A stretch of 64,000 bases of DNA, taken from positions 1 through 64,000 of the forward strand of contig CAZMOM010000005.1 in NCBI GenBank assembly GCA_964568075.1, written 5' to 3'. Below are positions 27,721-35,929 of this stretch, one piece after another. The number at the start of each line of letters is the position of its first letter. The stretch's first letter is position 1. Source of the stretch: MnTg04 sp964568075 (GTDB taxonomy: Bacteria > Pseudomonadota > Gammaproteobacteria > Steroidobacterales > MnTg04). The notes beneath the pieces are model-generated. The model saw nothing but the letters and a program-made list of their open reading frames with translations. It was not told the DNA's origin and made no database searches. The translations under genes and the position numbers were made by a program.

Positions 27721-28436
27721 ATAAAACCTGTTACTGGTTGATCGTGCCTGCGGCGGGAAAGGGTCGCCGCTTTGGCGGCGATTTACCCAAGCAATATCTC
27801 GAATTGTCCGGCCGGTCTGTGCTGGCACATTCCTTACAGACTTTCGCCGATTGGGGTGAACTGAGTGCTACGGTCATCGCGACAAATCCCGATGATGCGA
27901 ATTTTTCGCGTGTGGCCAGCGACTTGCCATTACCGTACCGCGTGGTCAAAGGCGGAGCGGAGCGGATGTTCTCTGTGCTTAACGGCCTTGAGGCGCTGGC
28001 CGAAGAGGCAGGAGAACAGGACTGGGTTCTGGTACACGATGCAGTGCGGCCCTGCCTGCATCTCGACGACCTGAGGACGCTGGTCGGACGGGCAGCGGAA
28101 ACCGGCAGCGGAGGTACGCTGGCGATCAAGGTGGCAGACACGTTAAAACGAGAAAATCCGGCGGCTGGAACGGGCCCGATAATTGTTGAGAAAACCGTGA
28201 ATCGTGAAGGACTCTGGCAAGCGCTGACGCCGCAGATTTTTCCTTTTGGCTTGCTGCGCTCCGCTTTGCAAACAGCGGCCGGCAAGCGACAGGTTTTTGG
28301 TGACGAAGCGTCGGCGATGGAGCAGGCGGGTCATCAGGTCTTGCTCATTGAGGGCAGGCGGGACAACATCAAGATCACTCACGCGGAGGACCTGCCACTG
28401 GTGGCTGCGATAATCTCGACTCGGGGGGAGGATTAA
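27717..28436 (+). CDS. ispD: 2-C-methyl-D-erythritol 4-phosphate cytidylyltransferase
   Basis: Third step of the MEP pathway (CTP + MEP to CDP-ME). 239 residues of the nucleotidyltransferase fold. The CTP-binding signature VPAAGKGRRFGGDLPKQY is N-terminal; VLVHDAVRPCL and the lysine of IKVADTLKR are also conserved. It overlaps ftsB by 4 bp and ispF by 1 bp, so the three are probably coupled. Confidence 0.96.
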   Translation: MNKTCYWLIVPAAGKGRRFGGDLPKQYLELSGRSVLAHSLQTFADWGELSATVIATNPDDANFSRVASDLPLPYRVVKGGAERMFSVLNGLEALAEEAGEQDWVLVHDAVRPCLHLDDLRTLVGRAAETGSGGTLAIKVADTLKRENPAAGTGPIIVEKTVNREGLWQALTPQIFPFGLLRSALQTAAGKRQVFGDEASAMEQAGHQVLLIEGRRDNIKITHAEDLPLVAAIISTRGED

Positions 28437-28933
28437 TGCGAATTGGTCATGGCTATGATTTGCATCGCCTGGACAAGAAAGGCACTGCCATAAGTATCAA
28501 ACTGGCGGGTGTAGAAATTACGCATAATCAAAATGTTATGGCTCATTCTGATGGTGATGTCTTAATACATGCCCTGTGTGACGCATTGCTGGGTGCGATG
28601 GGTCAGGGCGACATCGGCCAGCATTTTTCCGACCAGGACCAGCACTGGCGCGACGCGGACAGCCGTCAATTTCTGCGCCTGATCAAGGAACTCATGGGTC
28701 ATCTGGATTATCAACTGGCCAATGCCGATCTGACGCTGATCGCCGAGGCACCGCGGATCGGGCCGCACAGAAAGAAAATGTGTGAGTGCATCGCGAAGGA
28801 TCTCGGTGTTGCAGTTGACCTGATCAATATCAAGGCGACAACCGAAGAAAGACTGGGGACCATAGGCCGCGGAGAAGCGCTGGCCGCGCATGCGGTGGTC
28901 TTGTTGTATAGAATTCCGCGTGCCGACTCCTGA
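28436..28933 (+). CDS. ispF: 2-C-methyl-D-erythritol 2,4-cyclodiphosphate synthase
   Basis: Cyclises CDP-ME 2-phosphate to MEcPP, releasing CMP; trimeric zinc enzyme. 165 residues. The metal ligands Asp and His are in RIGHGYDLHRL and His in HSDGDVLIHAL; ATTEERLGTIGRGE is the C-terminal signature. It overlaps the truD remnant start by 14 bp. Confidence 0.96.
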   Translation: MRIGHGYDLHRLDKKGTAISIKLAGVEITHNQNVMAHSDGDVLIHALCDALLGAMGQGDIGQHFSDQDQHWRDADSRQFLRLIKELMGHLDYQLANADLTLIAEAPRIGPHRKKMCECIAKDLGVAVDLINIKATTEERLGTIGRGEALAAHAVVLLYRIPRADS

Positions 28934-29405
28934 TTATTATTCGCTGCCGGATCTGTTGCCCCGGAGCGTCGACGTTCTTCGGCCGGCGGGCAAAATCAGG
29001 GTACTCCCCGGCGATTTCCAGGTGAGGGAAGAATTGTCATTCGTACCGAATGGCGATGGCCCGCATTGTTTCCTGCGCTTGAGGAAGATCGGCTGCAACA
29101 GCGCGTGGCTTGCCAGGCGACCGGCAGACATCGCCGGTTGTCCCGAGCGCGACATCGGGTTACGCCGGGCAAAAAGACCGGCATGCCATTACGGAGCAAT
29201 GGTTCAGGGTCCCGTTATCGTCCCATGACTGGGCGTCCGGATTGCCTGCCGGCGTTGAATTGATAGAGCAGACGAGAAACCTGCGCAAGCTCAGGCGCGG
29301 AGCTCTGGCGGGTAACTATTTCCGGATTCGGGTCCGTGAACCGGATGGTCCTGTCGGGACCCTCGAATCCACGCTCACCCGCTTAGCGAGTCACGGCCTG
29401 GCTAA

Positions 29406-29565
29406 GGAAGCTCTGCTCTATTGATGAACTCGTATCTCGCGTCCCAAATATCCAGCTTCTGTGTTGCAAATCTTCGCAATAGCCAGCTATTACGTGCGCT
29501 TCGCGCCTTGAATCTGAACATTTTGCATCACAATCTACTTCGCCCATGAATAGATCAGAGCTCCC
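29406..29565 (+). repeat. 160-bp palindromic repeat element, copy 2 (inside truD)
   Basis: Same element as at 1949-2108 but inverted. Terminal inverted repeats are 29406-29426 and 29545-29565 with about three mismatches. Identity with copy 1 is about 90% by eye. Removing 29401-29564 joins CTG (29398-29400) to CCT (29565-29567) and restores the TruD reading SHGL-PDYFG. CCTG occurs on both sides (29397-29400 and 29565-29568), possibly a 4-bp target duplication. It is flanked by the truD coding halves, so it is a true insertion. Confidence 0.9.
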
Positions 29566-29641
29566 CTGATTATTTCGGTCGCAAAGATTCGGTCGTGAGG
29601 GCGCAAATTTGCGACGCGCGGTCGACTGGTTTTATCATGAC

Positions 29642-29675
29642 CGCAAGCCCCGCAAGCCCCGCAAGCCCCGCAAGC
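29642..29675 (+). repeat. 9-bp tandem repeat (CGCAAGCCC) in the truD remnant
   Basis: Three full and one partial copy of CGCAAGCCC, encoding Arg-Lys-Pro repeats in the TruD frame. Likely slippage in a gene no longer under selection. Confidence 0.85.
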
Positions 29676-30181
29676 GGAGCGGCAAATCATTTGCGTTATC
29701 GGCGCGCGCAGCTTGTTGTTCAATCGTCTGTTGGCCTGGCGGGTCGAAGCAGGAAACCGGAACTTGTTGCAGGACGGCGATCTGGCGCAATTCGATGGCA
29801 GCCGCAGCGTGTTTCCCGTTCATCGGCCCGATGAGGAAATTCGAAGGCGTCTGGCCGAGGGTGATATTCATCCCAGCGGACCGCTGTGGGGCAAAGGCGA
29901 TCCGGATAGCGGTGGCGATACGGTCAGTATGGAAAGCCGCCTGGCTATCGAATATCCTGAGCTGACCAGCGGTCTCGCTGCGCGGGGGATGAAACAGGAA
30001 AGAAGAGCGTTGCGCGTAATTCCGAAATACTTGCGCTGGCAAGCCGGGGCCGATGAAATCACGCTGGAGTTTTTCTTGCCTCGTGGCGCCGATGCGACGG
30101 CTTTGCTGTGGGAATTAGTCGATTACACGGATATCCAGGCGCCGTTACAGACGCCACAGGAACTGGTATCGGGAGACGCAT

Positions 30182-30934
30182 GTGCTTGAACGAATTAATC
30201 ACGGTGATATACGGGAAATCCGGTTTGCCAGGCCCCCGGTCAATGCCATTGATCCGGAAATGATGTTGGCGATAAACCAGGCCTTGGTGGATGCGCAGGA
30301 AGCCGGCGTCGAGGGCGTAGTGATCTCAGGTCAGCCCGGGATGTTTTCTGCGGGACTGGATGTCCCATCCTTGCTGCCGCTGGATCGCGAAGCTGTCACG
30401 AAATTCTGGCTGAGTTTTTTCCGGGTTTTGGAAACCCTGGCGCGGTTCCCGGTTCCGGTCGTCGCCGCGATGACCGGGCACAGCCCGGCGGGTGGAACAG
30501 TTATCTCCATATTCTGCGACCGGCGGATCGCTGCCGACGGCGAATATCGTATTGGACTGAACGAGGTCCAGGTCGGACTGATGTTGCCAAAGCCGATTTT
30601 CGACGCATATCGACTGCTTCTGGGTCAGCGTGAGGCAGAACGCCTTGCCGTGATCGGCGCCCTGATCTTGCCGGACGAAGCGTTATCCGTGGGCCTGGTC
30701 GATGAGATTTGCGAGCTGGATCAGGTTGTGGAAAAAGCCATTGAAATGTTGCGCCACATGCTCAGTCTGCCCAGGCAAGCAATGCTCAACACTCGAAAAA
30801 TGGCACGTCAGCCATTAATGTCGATGTTCGATCATTTCAGCGACGTCGTCGTGGAGAACATCACAGACGGGTGGTTTAGCGAAGAAACGCAGACCACGCT
30901 GACAAGCCTCTTCGAATCACCGAAAAAGAAATAA
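30182..30934 (+). CDS. Enoyl-CoA hydratase/isomerase family protein, probable delta3-delta2-enoyl-CoA isomerase
   Basis: Crotonase-fold protein of 250 residues. The oxyanion-hole segments FSAGLDVPSLL and GHSPAGGTVISIFCDRRIA are present. The segment YRIGLNEVQVGL places a Glu where mitochondrial ECI1-type isomerases have their catalytic Glu, and the PPVNAI and DRRIAAD patterns also resemble ECI1 rather than hydratases, which use two Glu. The role would be moving the double bond during oxidation of unsaturated fatty acids; the substrate is inferred. The GTG start lies within the last 8 bp of the truD remnant, so its translation was probably coupled to truD. No other fatty-acid oxidation gene is nearby. 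Confidence 0.75.
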   Translation: MLERINHGDIREIRFARPPVNAIDPEMMLAINQALVDAQEAGVEGVVISGQPGMFSAGLDVPSLLPLDREAVTKFWLSFFRVLETLARFPVPVVAAMTGHSPAGGTVISIFCDRRIAADGEYRIGLNEVQVGLMLPKPIFDAYRLLLGQREAERLAVIGALILPDEALSVGLVDEICELDQVVEKAIEMLRHMLSLPRQAMLNTRKMARQPLMSMFDHFSDVVVENITDGWFSEETQTTLTSLFESPKKK

Positions 30935-30981
30935 CGTGGTTTGGCCCACATATTTCACCAAGGCCGTAGCCGCCGGGGTTT

Positions 30982-31518
30982 TTAGCGGGCCACGAGCAGA
31001 ACGTAAACGGCGCCGCTACCGCCGTCGGCCGGCAAAGCCGAGCAATAAGCTGCGACTTCAGCGCGCTGCCGCAGGTAACTGCCGACCATGGGTTTGATAA
31101 CCGGTCCGCCGGGACCCGATCCTCTGCCCTTGCCATGGACGACAAGAACGCAGCGCGTGCGGCGCCGGAGACTTTCATCGATGAATTCTTCCAGCAGAAG
31201 TCTCGCCTGCTCCGCTGTCAGGCCATGCAGATCGCAATGACTTCCGAACGAATATTGTCCCCGCCGCAATTTTCGCAGCACTTGTCGCGAGAGGGTGGGG
31301 CTGGCGTACACCATCTCCTCGCCGGTCTGGATTTCGCCAGGATACGGTGGTCCATCGAGGCTTTGCTCGAGAACCTTCTGTTCATCACGACGGGTGAATT
31401 TCGCGGTTGCCTTCGGTTTGGGTTCGTTGAATTCGATCCGCGAATTCTTGATCCGGCGAACCCCTTGCATTGCCTGGCGGAACTCTGATTTTTTATCTTT
31501 CGATTCACTCATGGTCAT
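30982..31518 (-). CDS. smrB: Smr-domain endonuclease, SmrB-like
   Basis: Small MutS-related domain protein of 178 residues. The N-terminal third is basic and variable; the Smr domain (about 90-178) has the DLHGLTAEQAR and VVHGKGRGSGPGGPVIK motifs. In E. coli SmrB cuts mRNA between collided ribosomes, and the same role is inferred. I start it at ATG 31518 (MTMSESKDKK); ATG 31512 is equally possible, while the open frame runs further upstream without homology. It is convergent with the isomerase gene and divergent from surE. Confidence 0.87.
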   Translation of the reverse strand: MTMSESKDKKSEFRQAMQGVRRIKNSRIEFNEPKPKATAKFTRRDEQKVLEQSLDGPPYPGEIQTGEEMVYASPTLSRQVLRKLRRGQYSFGSHCDLHGLTAEQARLLLEEFIDESLRRRTRCVLVVHGKGRGSGPGGPVIKPMVGSYLRQRAEVAAYCSALPADGGSGAVYVLLVAR

Positions 31519-31689
31519 CGCTTCATTTCCACGCGTAAACCGCGCGAGCTTGTTTTCGGATGTGGCGCAAAAATAGCGGCCGGAGACCGTTATAGTTGGG
31601 TCGCCTGGTTTCCAGTATAGTAAGCAGCCCATGGCAAAGACCATAGGCGATCGGCGCCTGGGGCATATATCCGCAAAGGGAAGCGCCGT

Positions 31690-32439
31690 TTGAAAATTCT
31701 TCTCAGTAATGACGATGGCTATCTAGCGCCGGGTCTGCGTAGCCTCGCCGCCGCGATCGACGATCTGGCCGAAGTCACGATTGTTGCTCCGGACCGTAAT
31801 CGCAGCGGCGCCAGCAATTCGCTGACGCTGGATATGCCATTGCGGGTTCATCAGGCCGAACCCAATGTATTTTATGTCGAAGGGACACCAACCGATTGCG
31901 TACACCTGGCGATAACCGGGTTGCTGGAAACCGAGCCCGACATGGTGATCTCCGGCATCAATGACGGGCCGAATCTGGGCGACGACGTTTTGTATTCCGG
32001 AACCGTGGCCGCCGCAATGGAAGGAAGATTCCTGGGTCTGCCCACGCTCGCGTTGTCGCTTGTTGGCCGGGACAAGAAGATGTTTGAGACAGCGGCGCAG
32101 GTTGCCCGCGAAATACTCAAAAGATTGATCGATGATCCGTTGCCTGCCGACACCATACTCAACATCAATGTCCCCGATGTGCCTCATGCGCGACTCGGGA
32201 AAAAAGTTGCAACTCGTCTTGGGCACAGGCACAGGGCTGAACCCGTGGTCCGCAGTCTCGATCCGAAGGGCAGGCAAATTTACTGGGTTGGTCCGCCCGG
32301 ACTGGAACAGGATGCAGGACCAGGAACGGATTTCTACGCCATCGCACAGGGCCAGGTTTCGATCACGCCATTACAGGTCGATTTGACGCGGCACACGGAT
32401 CTGGAAAATCTGAATCGCTGGATAGGCGACGCCTGGTGA
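31690..32439 (+). CDS. surE: 5'/3'-nucleotidase SurE
   Basis: Metal-dependent nucleoside monophosphate phosphatase linked to stationary-phase survival. 249 residues. The metal-binding Asp-Asp is in KILLSNDDGYLAPGL; PDRNRSGASNSLTL and ISGINDGPNLGDDVLYSGTV complete the active site. Initiation is at TTG, preceded by AAGGGAAG at good spacing. It heads surE-pcm-yqaA-nlpD-rpoS and overlaps pcm by 4 bp. Confidence 0.95.
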   Translation: MKILLSNDDGYLAPGLRSLAAAIDDLAEVTIVAPDRNRSGASNSLTLDMPLRVHQAEPNVFYVEGTPTDCVHLAITGLLETEPDMVISGINDGPNLGDDVLYSGTVAAAMEGRFLGLPTLALSLVGRDKKMFETAAQVAREILKRLIDDPLPADTILNINVPDVPHARLGKKVATRLGHRHRAEPVVRSLDPKGRQIYWVGPPGLEQDAGPGTDFYAIAQGQVSITPLQVDLTRHTDLENLNRWIGDAW

Positions 32440-33104
32440 GTAAGCGGAACCAGAGCGGTATCGGCATGACGTCTGCACGAACGCGCGACCGTCTAGTCGA
32501 GCGACTGCAGGCAGAGGGCATCACCAGTCCGGAGGTGCTGGAACGAATTCGCAATGTCCCGCGGCATTTGTTCGTCGATGAAGCGTTGGCGAGCAGGGCA
32601 TACGAGGATACAGCACTGCCCATCGGTCATGGGCAAACGATTTCCCAGCCATATGTCGTCGCCCGAATGACCGAAGCCCTGTTAGAGCAGGGGCCGGTCA
32701 AGAAACTGCTGGAAGTCGGCACCGGTTGCGGTTACCAGACTGCCGTTGTGGCCCCGTTGGTTGGCTATGTTTTCGGTATCGAAAGAATTACGGCCTTGTT
32801 GCAGAAAGCGAGACAGACGCTTTTCGAGATTGGTATCAAGAACGCCCGGTTCAGGCATGGAGATGGCTGGCAGGGTTGGCAGGAAGAGGCGCCTTTCGAT
32901 GGCATCCTGGTCGCCGCCGCGCCCGAAACAGTACCCCAGGCCTTGTTCGAGCAACTGGCCGATGGCGGCCGGTTGATTATCCCGGTCGGTGGCCGCAACG
33001 GACAGGAACTGCTGCGTTTCACCAGGCAAAAAAACGGAAAAATCTTGCGCGAAGTGCTGGGCCTGGTGAGCTTTGTTCCGTTGCTGGAAGGAAAACTCCA
33101 GTGA
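32436..33104 (+). CDS. pcm: Protein-L-isoaspartate O-methyltransferase
   Basis: Repairs isoaspartyl damage in aged proteins using S-adenosylmethionine. 222 residues. VPRHLFVDEALASRAYED, LPIGHGQTISQPYVVARM and the SAM-binding LEVGTGCGYQTAV are diagnostic. The GTG start overlaps the surE stop (GTGA), and the gene's own TGA overlaps the next GTG in the same way. Confidence 0.95.
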   Translation: MSKRNQSGIGMTSARTRDRLVERLQAEGITSPEVLERIRNVPRHLFVDEALASRAYEDTALPIGHGQTISQPYVVARMTEALLEQGPVKKLLEVGTGCGYQTAVVAPLVGYVFGIERITALLQKARQTLFEIGIKNARFRHGDGWQGWQEEAPFDGILVAAAPETVPQALFEQLADGGRLIIPVGGRNGQELLRFTRQKNGKILREVLGLVSFVPLLEGKLQ

Positions 33105-33679
33105 AAATATTCGGCCGGGTTTATGAGCGTGTTCTGATCTGGTCCCGTCACCGGCATGCGCCCTGGTATCTCGCGGGCCTGAGTTTTTCCGAGTCATCTT
33201 TTTTCCCTGTTCCACCCGATGTAATGCTGGCGCCGATGAGTCTGGCCAGCCCCCATAAGGCGATGCGATTCGCGCTGATTACGTCAGCGGCGTCGGTGAT
33301 AGGGGGGCTTGCAGGCTATGCCATCGGTTTTTTCGCGATCGACCTGGCGGAACCGTTGCTAAGAGATATGGGTTACTGGGATGGTTACCAGACGGTCAAT
33401 CGATGGTTTGTACGCTGGGGATTCTGGGCGGTATTACTGGCCGGCTTTTCGCCCATCCCCTACAAACTGTTCACCATCGCTGCCGGTTCCATGGGCATGC
33501 CGGTGCCCGCCTTTTTTCTGGCCTCGCTGGCCGGGCGCAGCACCCGTTTTTTTCTGGTCGCAGGCTTGATTCGCTGGGGGGGTGAATCGATGGAGAACAA
33601 ACTGCGAAAGCACATCGATACCATTGGATGGATATGCGTAGCTCTGTTGATAGCGGCAATTCTGTACTTCCGAAGGTAA
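33101..33679 (+). CDS. YqaA/DedA-family inner-membrane protein
   Basis: SNARE-associated/DedA-like membrane protein of 192 residues with about four hydrophobic segments. The segments SFSESSFFPVPPDVMLAPM and LLAGFSPIPYKLFTIAAG are typical of the YqaA branch found between pcm and nlpD in many Gammaproteobacteria. DedA proteins are linked to lipid carrier or phospholipid flipping, but the role of this branch is not established. The GTG start overlaps the pcm stop by 4 bp, and nlpD starts inside its 3' end. Confidence 0.87.
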   Translation: MKIFGRVYERVLIWSRHRHAPWYLAGLSFSESSFFPVPPDVMLAPMSLASPHKAMRFALITSAASVIGGLAGYAIGFFAIDLAEPLLRDMGYWDGYQTVNRWFVRWGFWAVLLAGFSPIPYKLFTIAAGSMGMPVPAFFLASLAGRSTRFFLVAGLIRWGGESMENKLRKHIDTIGWICVALLIAAILYFRR

Positions 33680-34377
33680 GGGACAGCCTGATCAGGCTCC
33701 TTTTCTGTTTGCTCGCTTTGGCCTGGCTTTCCGGGTGCGCGGGGGAACAGTGGCGGAACCGCCAGGCAGACACGTACTCGGTTCGTGCCGGCGACACCGT
33801 TTACGGCATCGCCTGGCGCTATGGTCTCGACTATCGCGAACTGGCCCGCTGGAACCGGCTCAGCGGCACTTACAACATTTATCCCGGTCAGGTCCTGGTG
33901 CTCAGGCCACGGCCTGGCACTGCGCGGATCAATCCGTCAGTGGTCAGCAAGCCGGCCACTGCTGCTGCAAAACCAGTCGTGCGGAAAAGGCCGCCTGCGA
34001 AGCCCGCCCCGGACTGGCAATGGCCGGTCAATGGCAAGATCATCTCGGCGTTCGGTTCGGATGGGGCGCACGGCAAGGGCATCGATATAGTCGGCAAGGC
34101 ATTTACCCTGATACGGGCAACGGCGTCAGGCACCGTGGTCTACTCGGGCAGTGGACTTATCGGATATGGTCAGCTTATTATCATCAAACATAACAATACC
34201 TTTCTCAGCGCATACGGACATAACTCTGAATTGCTCGTTTCAGCGGGCGACAAAGTCAGCAAAGGACAGCAGATTGCTCGCATGGGAAAAGGCCCAGGCA
34301 AGCGCCCGATGTTGCACTTCGAGATCAGGATCGATGGAAAACCGGTTGATCCGATAAGATTTTTGCCAGCTCGATAG
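33634..34377 (+). CDS. nlpD: Lipoprotein NlpD: LysM and degenerate M23 peptidase, amidase activator
   Basis: Envelope lipoprotein that activates the AmiC amidase at division sites. 247 residues. A lipoprotein signal with lipobox LSGC (Cys near residue 35) is followed by a LysM domain (YSVRAGDTVYGIAWRYGLDY to PGQVLVLRP) and an M23 domain (about 125-240). The M23 metal ligands look degenerate (GAHGKGIDI where enzymes have H-x-x-x-D), as expected for an activator. The ATG at 33634 is preceded by GGATGG; ATG 33628 is also possible. The coding region overlaps yqaA by about 46 bp. NlpD sequences often contain the rpoS promoter. Confidence 0.9.
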   Translation: MRSSVDSGNSVLPKVRDSLIRLLFCLLALAWLSGCAGEQWRNRQADTYSVRAGDTVYGIAWRYGLDYRELARWNRLSGTYNIYPGQVLVLRPRPGTARINPSVVSKPATAAAKPVVRKRPPAKPAPDWQWPVNGKIISAFGSDGAHGKGIDIVGKAFTLIRATASGTVVYSGSGLIGYGQLIIIKHNNTFLSAYGHNSELLVSAGDKVSKGQQIARMGKGPGKRPMLHFEIRIDGKPVDPIRFLPAR

Positions 34378-34436
34378 CCTCCGGTCGTTACGCGCATCGT
34401 CGTGTCGCCTGGTGAAAACTGGGACGAGAACACTTA

Positions 34437-35435
34437 GTGGCAACAAAAAGAATCAGCCCTGCGGCGATTTCACGCCGTGGCAAGACTGCGTTAACGACGG
34501 TATCCGGAGGCACTCCCTTGCCCACCGTCGGGGCGGTCAAAGCGAAAATAGCGAAAACGATACGCACCGGTTCGGCTGCGCAACGAAATAATTCGGCCAA
34601 TCGTAATGATGCGACGAGCATCTACCTCAGTAAAATCGGATTTTCTCCGTTGCTTACCGCTGGCGAGGAAATCTATTTCGGCAGACGTGCCCGGCAAGGT
34701 GATGAGTCTGCCCGCAAGCGAATGATCGAAAGCAACCTTAGATTGGTAGTCAAAATATCGCGGCGCTATATCAATCGTGGCCTGCCACTACTGGACCTGA
34801 TCGAAGAGGGCAATCTCGGGCTTATTCATGCCGTTGGCAAATATGACCCCGAACTTGGTTTTCGTTTTTCTACCTATGCAACCTGGTGGATACGGCAAAC
34901 GATAGAGCGTGCCCTGATGAACCAGACTCGCACCATCCGGTTGCCGGTCCATATCGTAAAGGAGATCAACAGTTATCTGCGTTCCGCCTACCGGCTGACA
35001 CAGAGTCTCGGTCGGGCACCGACTGTGGAAGAAATCGCGGAGGCGGTAGACAAGGATCCGACGGTGGTCGAGAGGGCGTTGAGGCTGAATGAAAATTTCT
35101 GTTCCTCGAGCGCTCGAACGGATGGCGGTGGCGAGAGGAGTCTTCTTGAAGCGATTCCCGATCTGTCAACTGACAGGGATCCATCTACCCGCGTGCAAAA
35201 GGAAAACATACACGATGTACTTGAGCACTGGCTGATATGTCTCAGTGATAAACAGCTCGCGGTTGTAGAACGGCGGTTCGGCTTGCATGGTTTTGAAAAA
35301 ACGACGCTGGAAAGGGTGGGGGCGGAAATCGGCGTAACCCGGGAACGGGCCAGGCAGATTCAAATGGATGCGATCGCACGTCTCAGGCAGGCGATGGAGA
35401 CCGACGGCATCAAAAGTGAATCGGTTTTTGATTAA
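34437..35435 (+). CDS. rpoS: RNA polymerase sigma factor RpoS (sigma-38)
   Basis: Master regulator of stationary phase and general stress. 332 residues. Region 1.2 (DATSIYLSKIGFSPLLTAGEE), region 2 (NLRLVVKISRRYINRGLPLL, STYATWWIRQTIERALMNQ), region 3 and region 4 with the helix-turn-helix TLERVGAEIGVTRERARQIQ are complete. Initiation is at GTG. It follows nlpD and overlaps the convergent Mth938-like gene by 4 bp, leaving no room for a separate terminator. Confidence 0.96.
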   Translation: MATKRISPAAISRRGKTALTTVSGGTPLPTVGAVKAKIAKTIRTGSAAQRNNSANRNDATSIYLSKIGFSPLLTAGEEIYFGRRARQGDESARKRMIESNLRLVVKISRRYINRGLPLLDLIEEGNLGLIHAVGKYDPELGFRFSTYATWWIRQTIERALMNQTRTIRLPVHIVKEINSYLRSAYRLTQSLGRAPTVEEIAEAVDKDPTVVERALRLNENFCSSSARTDGGGERSLLEAIPDLSTDRDPSTRVQKENIHDVLEHWLICLSDKQLAVVERRFGLHGFEKTTLERVGAEIGVTRERARQIQMDAIARLRQAMETDGIKSESVFD

Positions 35436-35797
35436 CGCATCAAGGCGACAGCCGCGGCTCGCCCTTCACAAACCAGCACATTATACGTACGGCAAGCGGC
35501 GCCATTGTCCATGATCTCGAATCCAATACCATTGTTGGCCAGATCGGCGATCAGTGGCGCCGGCGGCTGAATACGAGTTTCACCGGTTCCGAGCAACAGG
35601 ATTTCCGGTTTGCAAGCCAGCGCAATCTCGAATTGCGCCAAATTCAATGTCTCGACCTGCACCGCGTCCCACGAGTGTGCCTGACCCGGTGTCACGATCA
35701 AGGGGCAATCGAAGATATCGTCTTTGATCCCTACCCGTCCTGATTCATAAGAACGGATCAGCAATGCCTGACCCGCGTTGTCACGAACAAAATTCAT
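35432..35797 (-). CDS. Mth938-like domain (DUF498/NDUFAF3-family) protein
   Basis: Small protein of 121 residues matching the Mth938 domain family, whose eukaryotic member NDUFAF3 assists complex I assembly; the bacterial function is not established. The hallmark segments are CPLIVTPG, KPEILLLGTGET and MDNGAACRTYNVLVCEGRAAA. Start ATG 35797 fits the family; GTG 35818 is an alternative with a GGGAA motif upstream. It is convergent with rpoS and divergent from recJ. Confidence 0.85.
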   Translation of the reverse strand: MNFVRDNAGQALLIRSYESGRVGIKDDIFDCPLIVTPGQAHSWDAVQVETLNLAQFEIALACKPEILLLGTGETRIQPPAPLIADLANNGIGFEIMDNGAACRTYNVLVCEGRAAAVALMR

Positions 35798-35929
35798 TTG
35801 CAAGAACTCAATGGACACTGTTCCCGACCATACCATGTGAAATATGATGGTGGTTGTTGTGCAGCCGGTTCGGATGCGATTCTACAGCAGCCGAATCAGG
35901 CTGTGGTGGTTTCTGTGGGTGACTGCTTA

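Larger units (their letters stand above)
28920..30189 (+). pseudogene. truD: tRNA pseudouridine(13) synthase TruD, inactivated by element insertion and frameshifts
   Basis: TruD makes pseudouridine 13 in tRNA-Glu. Recognisable pieces lie in successive frames. GTG 28920 starts VPTPDYYSLPDLL through KIRVLPGDFQVREELSF to the CPERDIG region. After an extra G in 29157-29159, GYAGQKDRHAITEQWF (with the catalytic Asp) runs to LTRLASHGL. The 160-bp palindromic element then interrupts, with a stop at 29424. Translation resumes as PDYFGRK. A lost base near 29583-29585 shifts to RFGREGANLRRAVDWFYHD, and a 2-bp GC expansion at 29702-29709 shifts to SLLFNRLLAWRVEAG, running to the end. The gene cannot make an intact enzyme as written. 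Its usual neighbours ispF and surE are nearby. Confidence 0.92.

Noticed and set aside
29535..29965. Open frames of about 60-118 codons between the palindromic element and the isomerase gene
   Set aside because: They are either antisense or pieces of the broken truD in other frames, not separate small genes.
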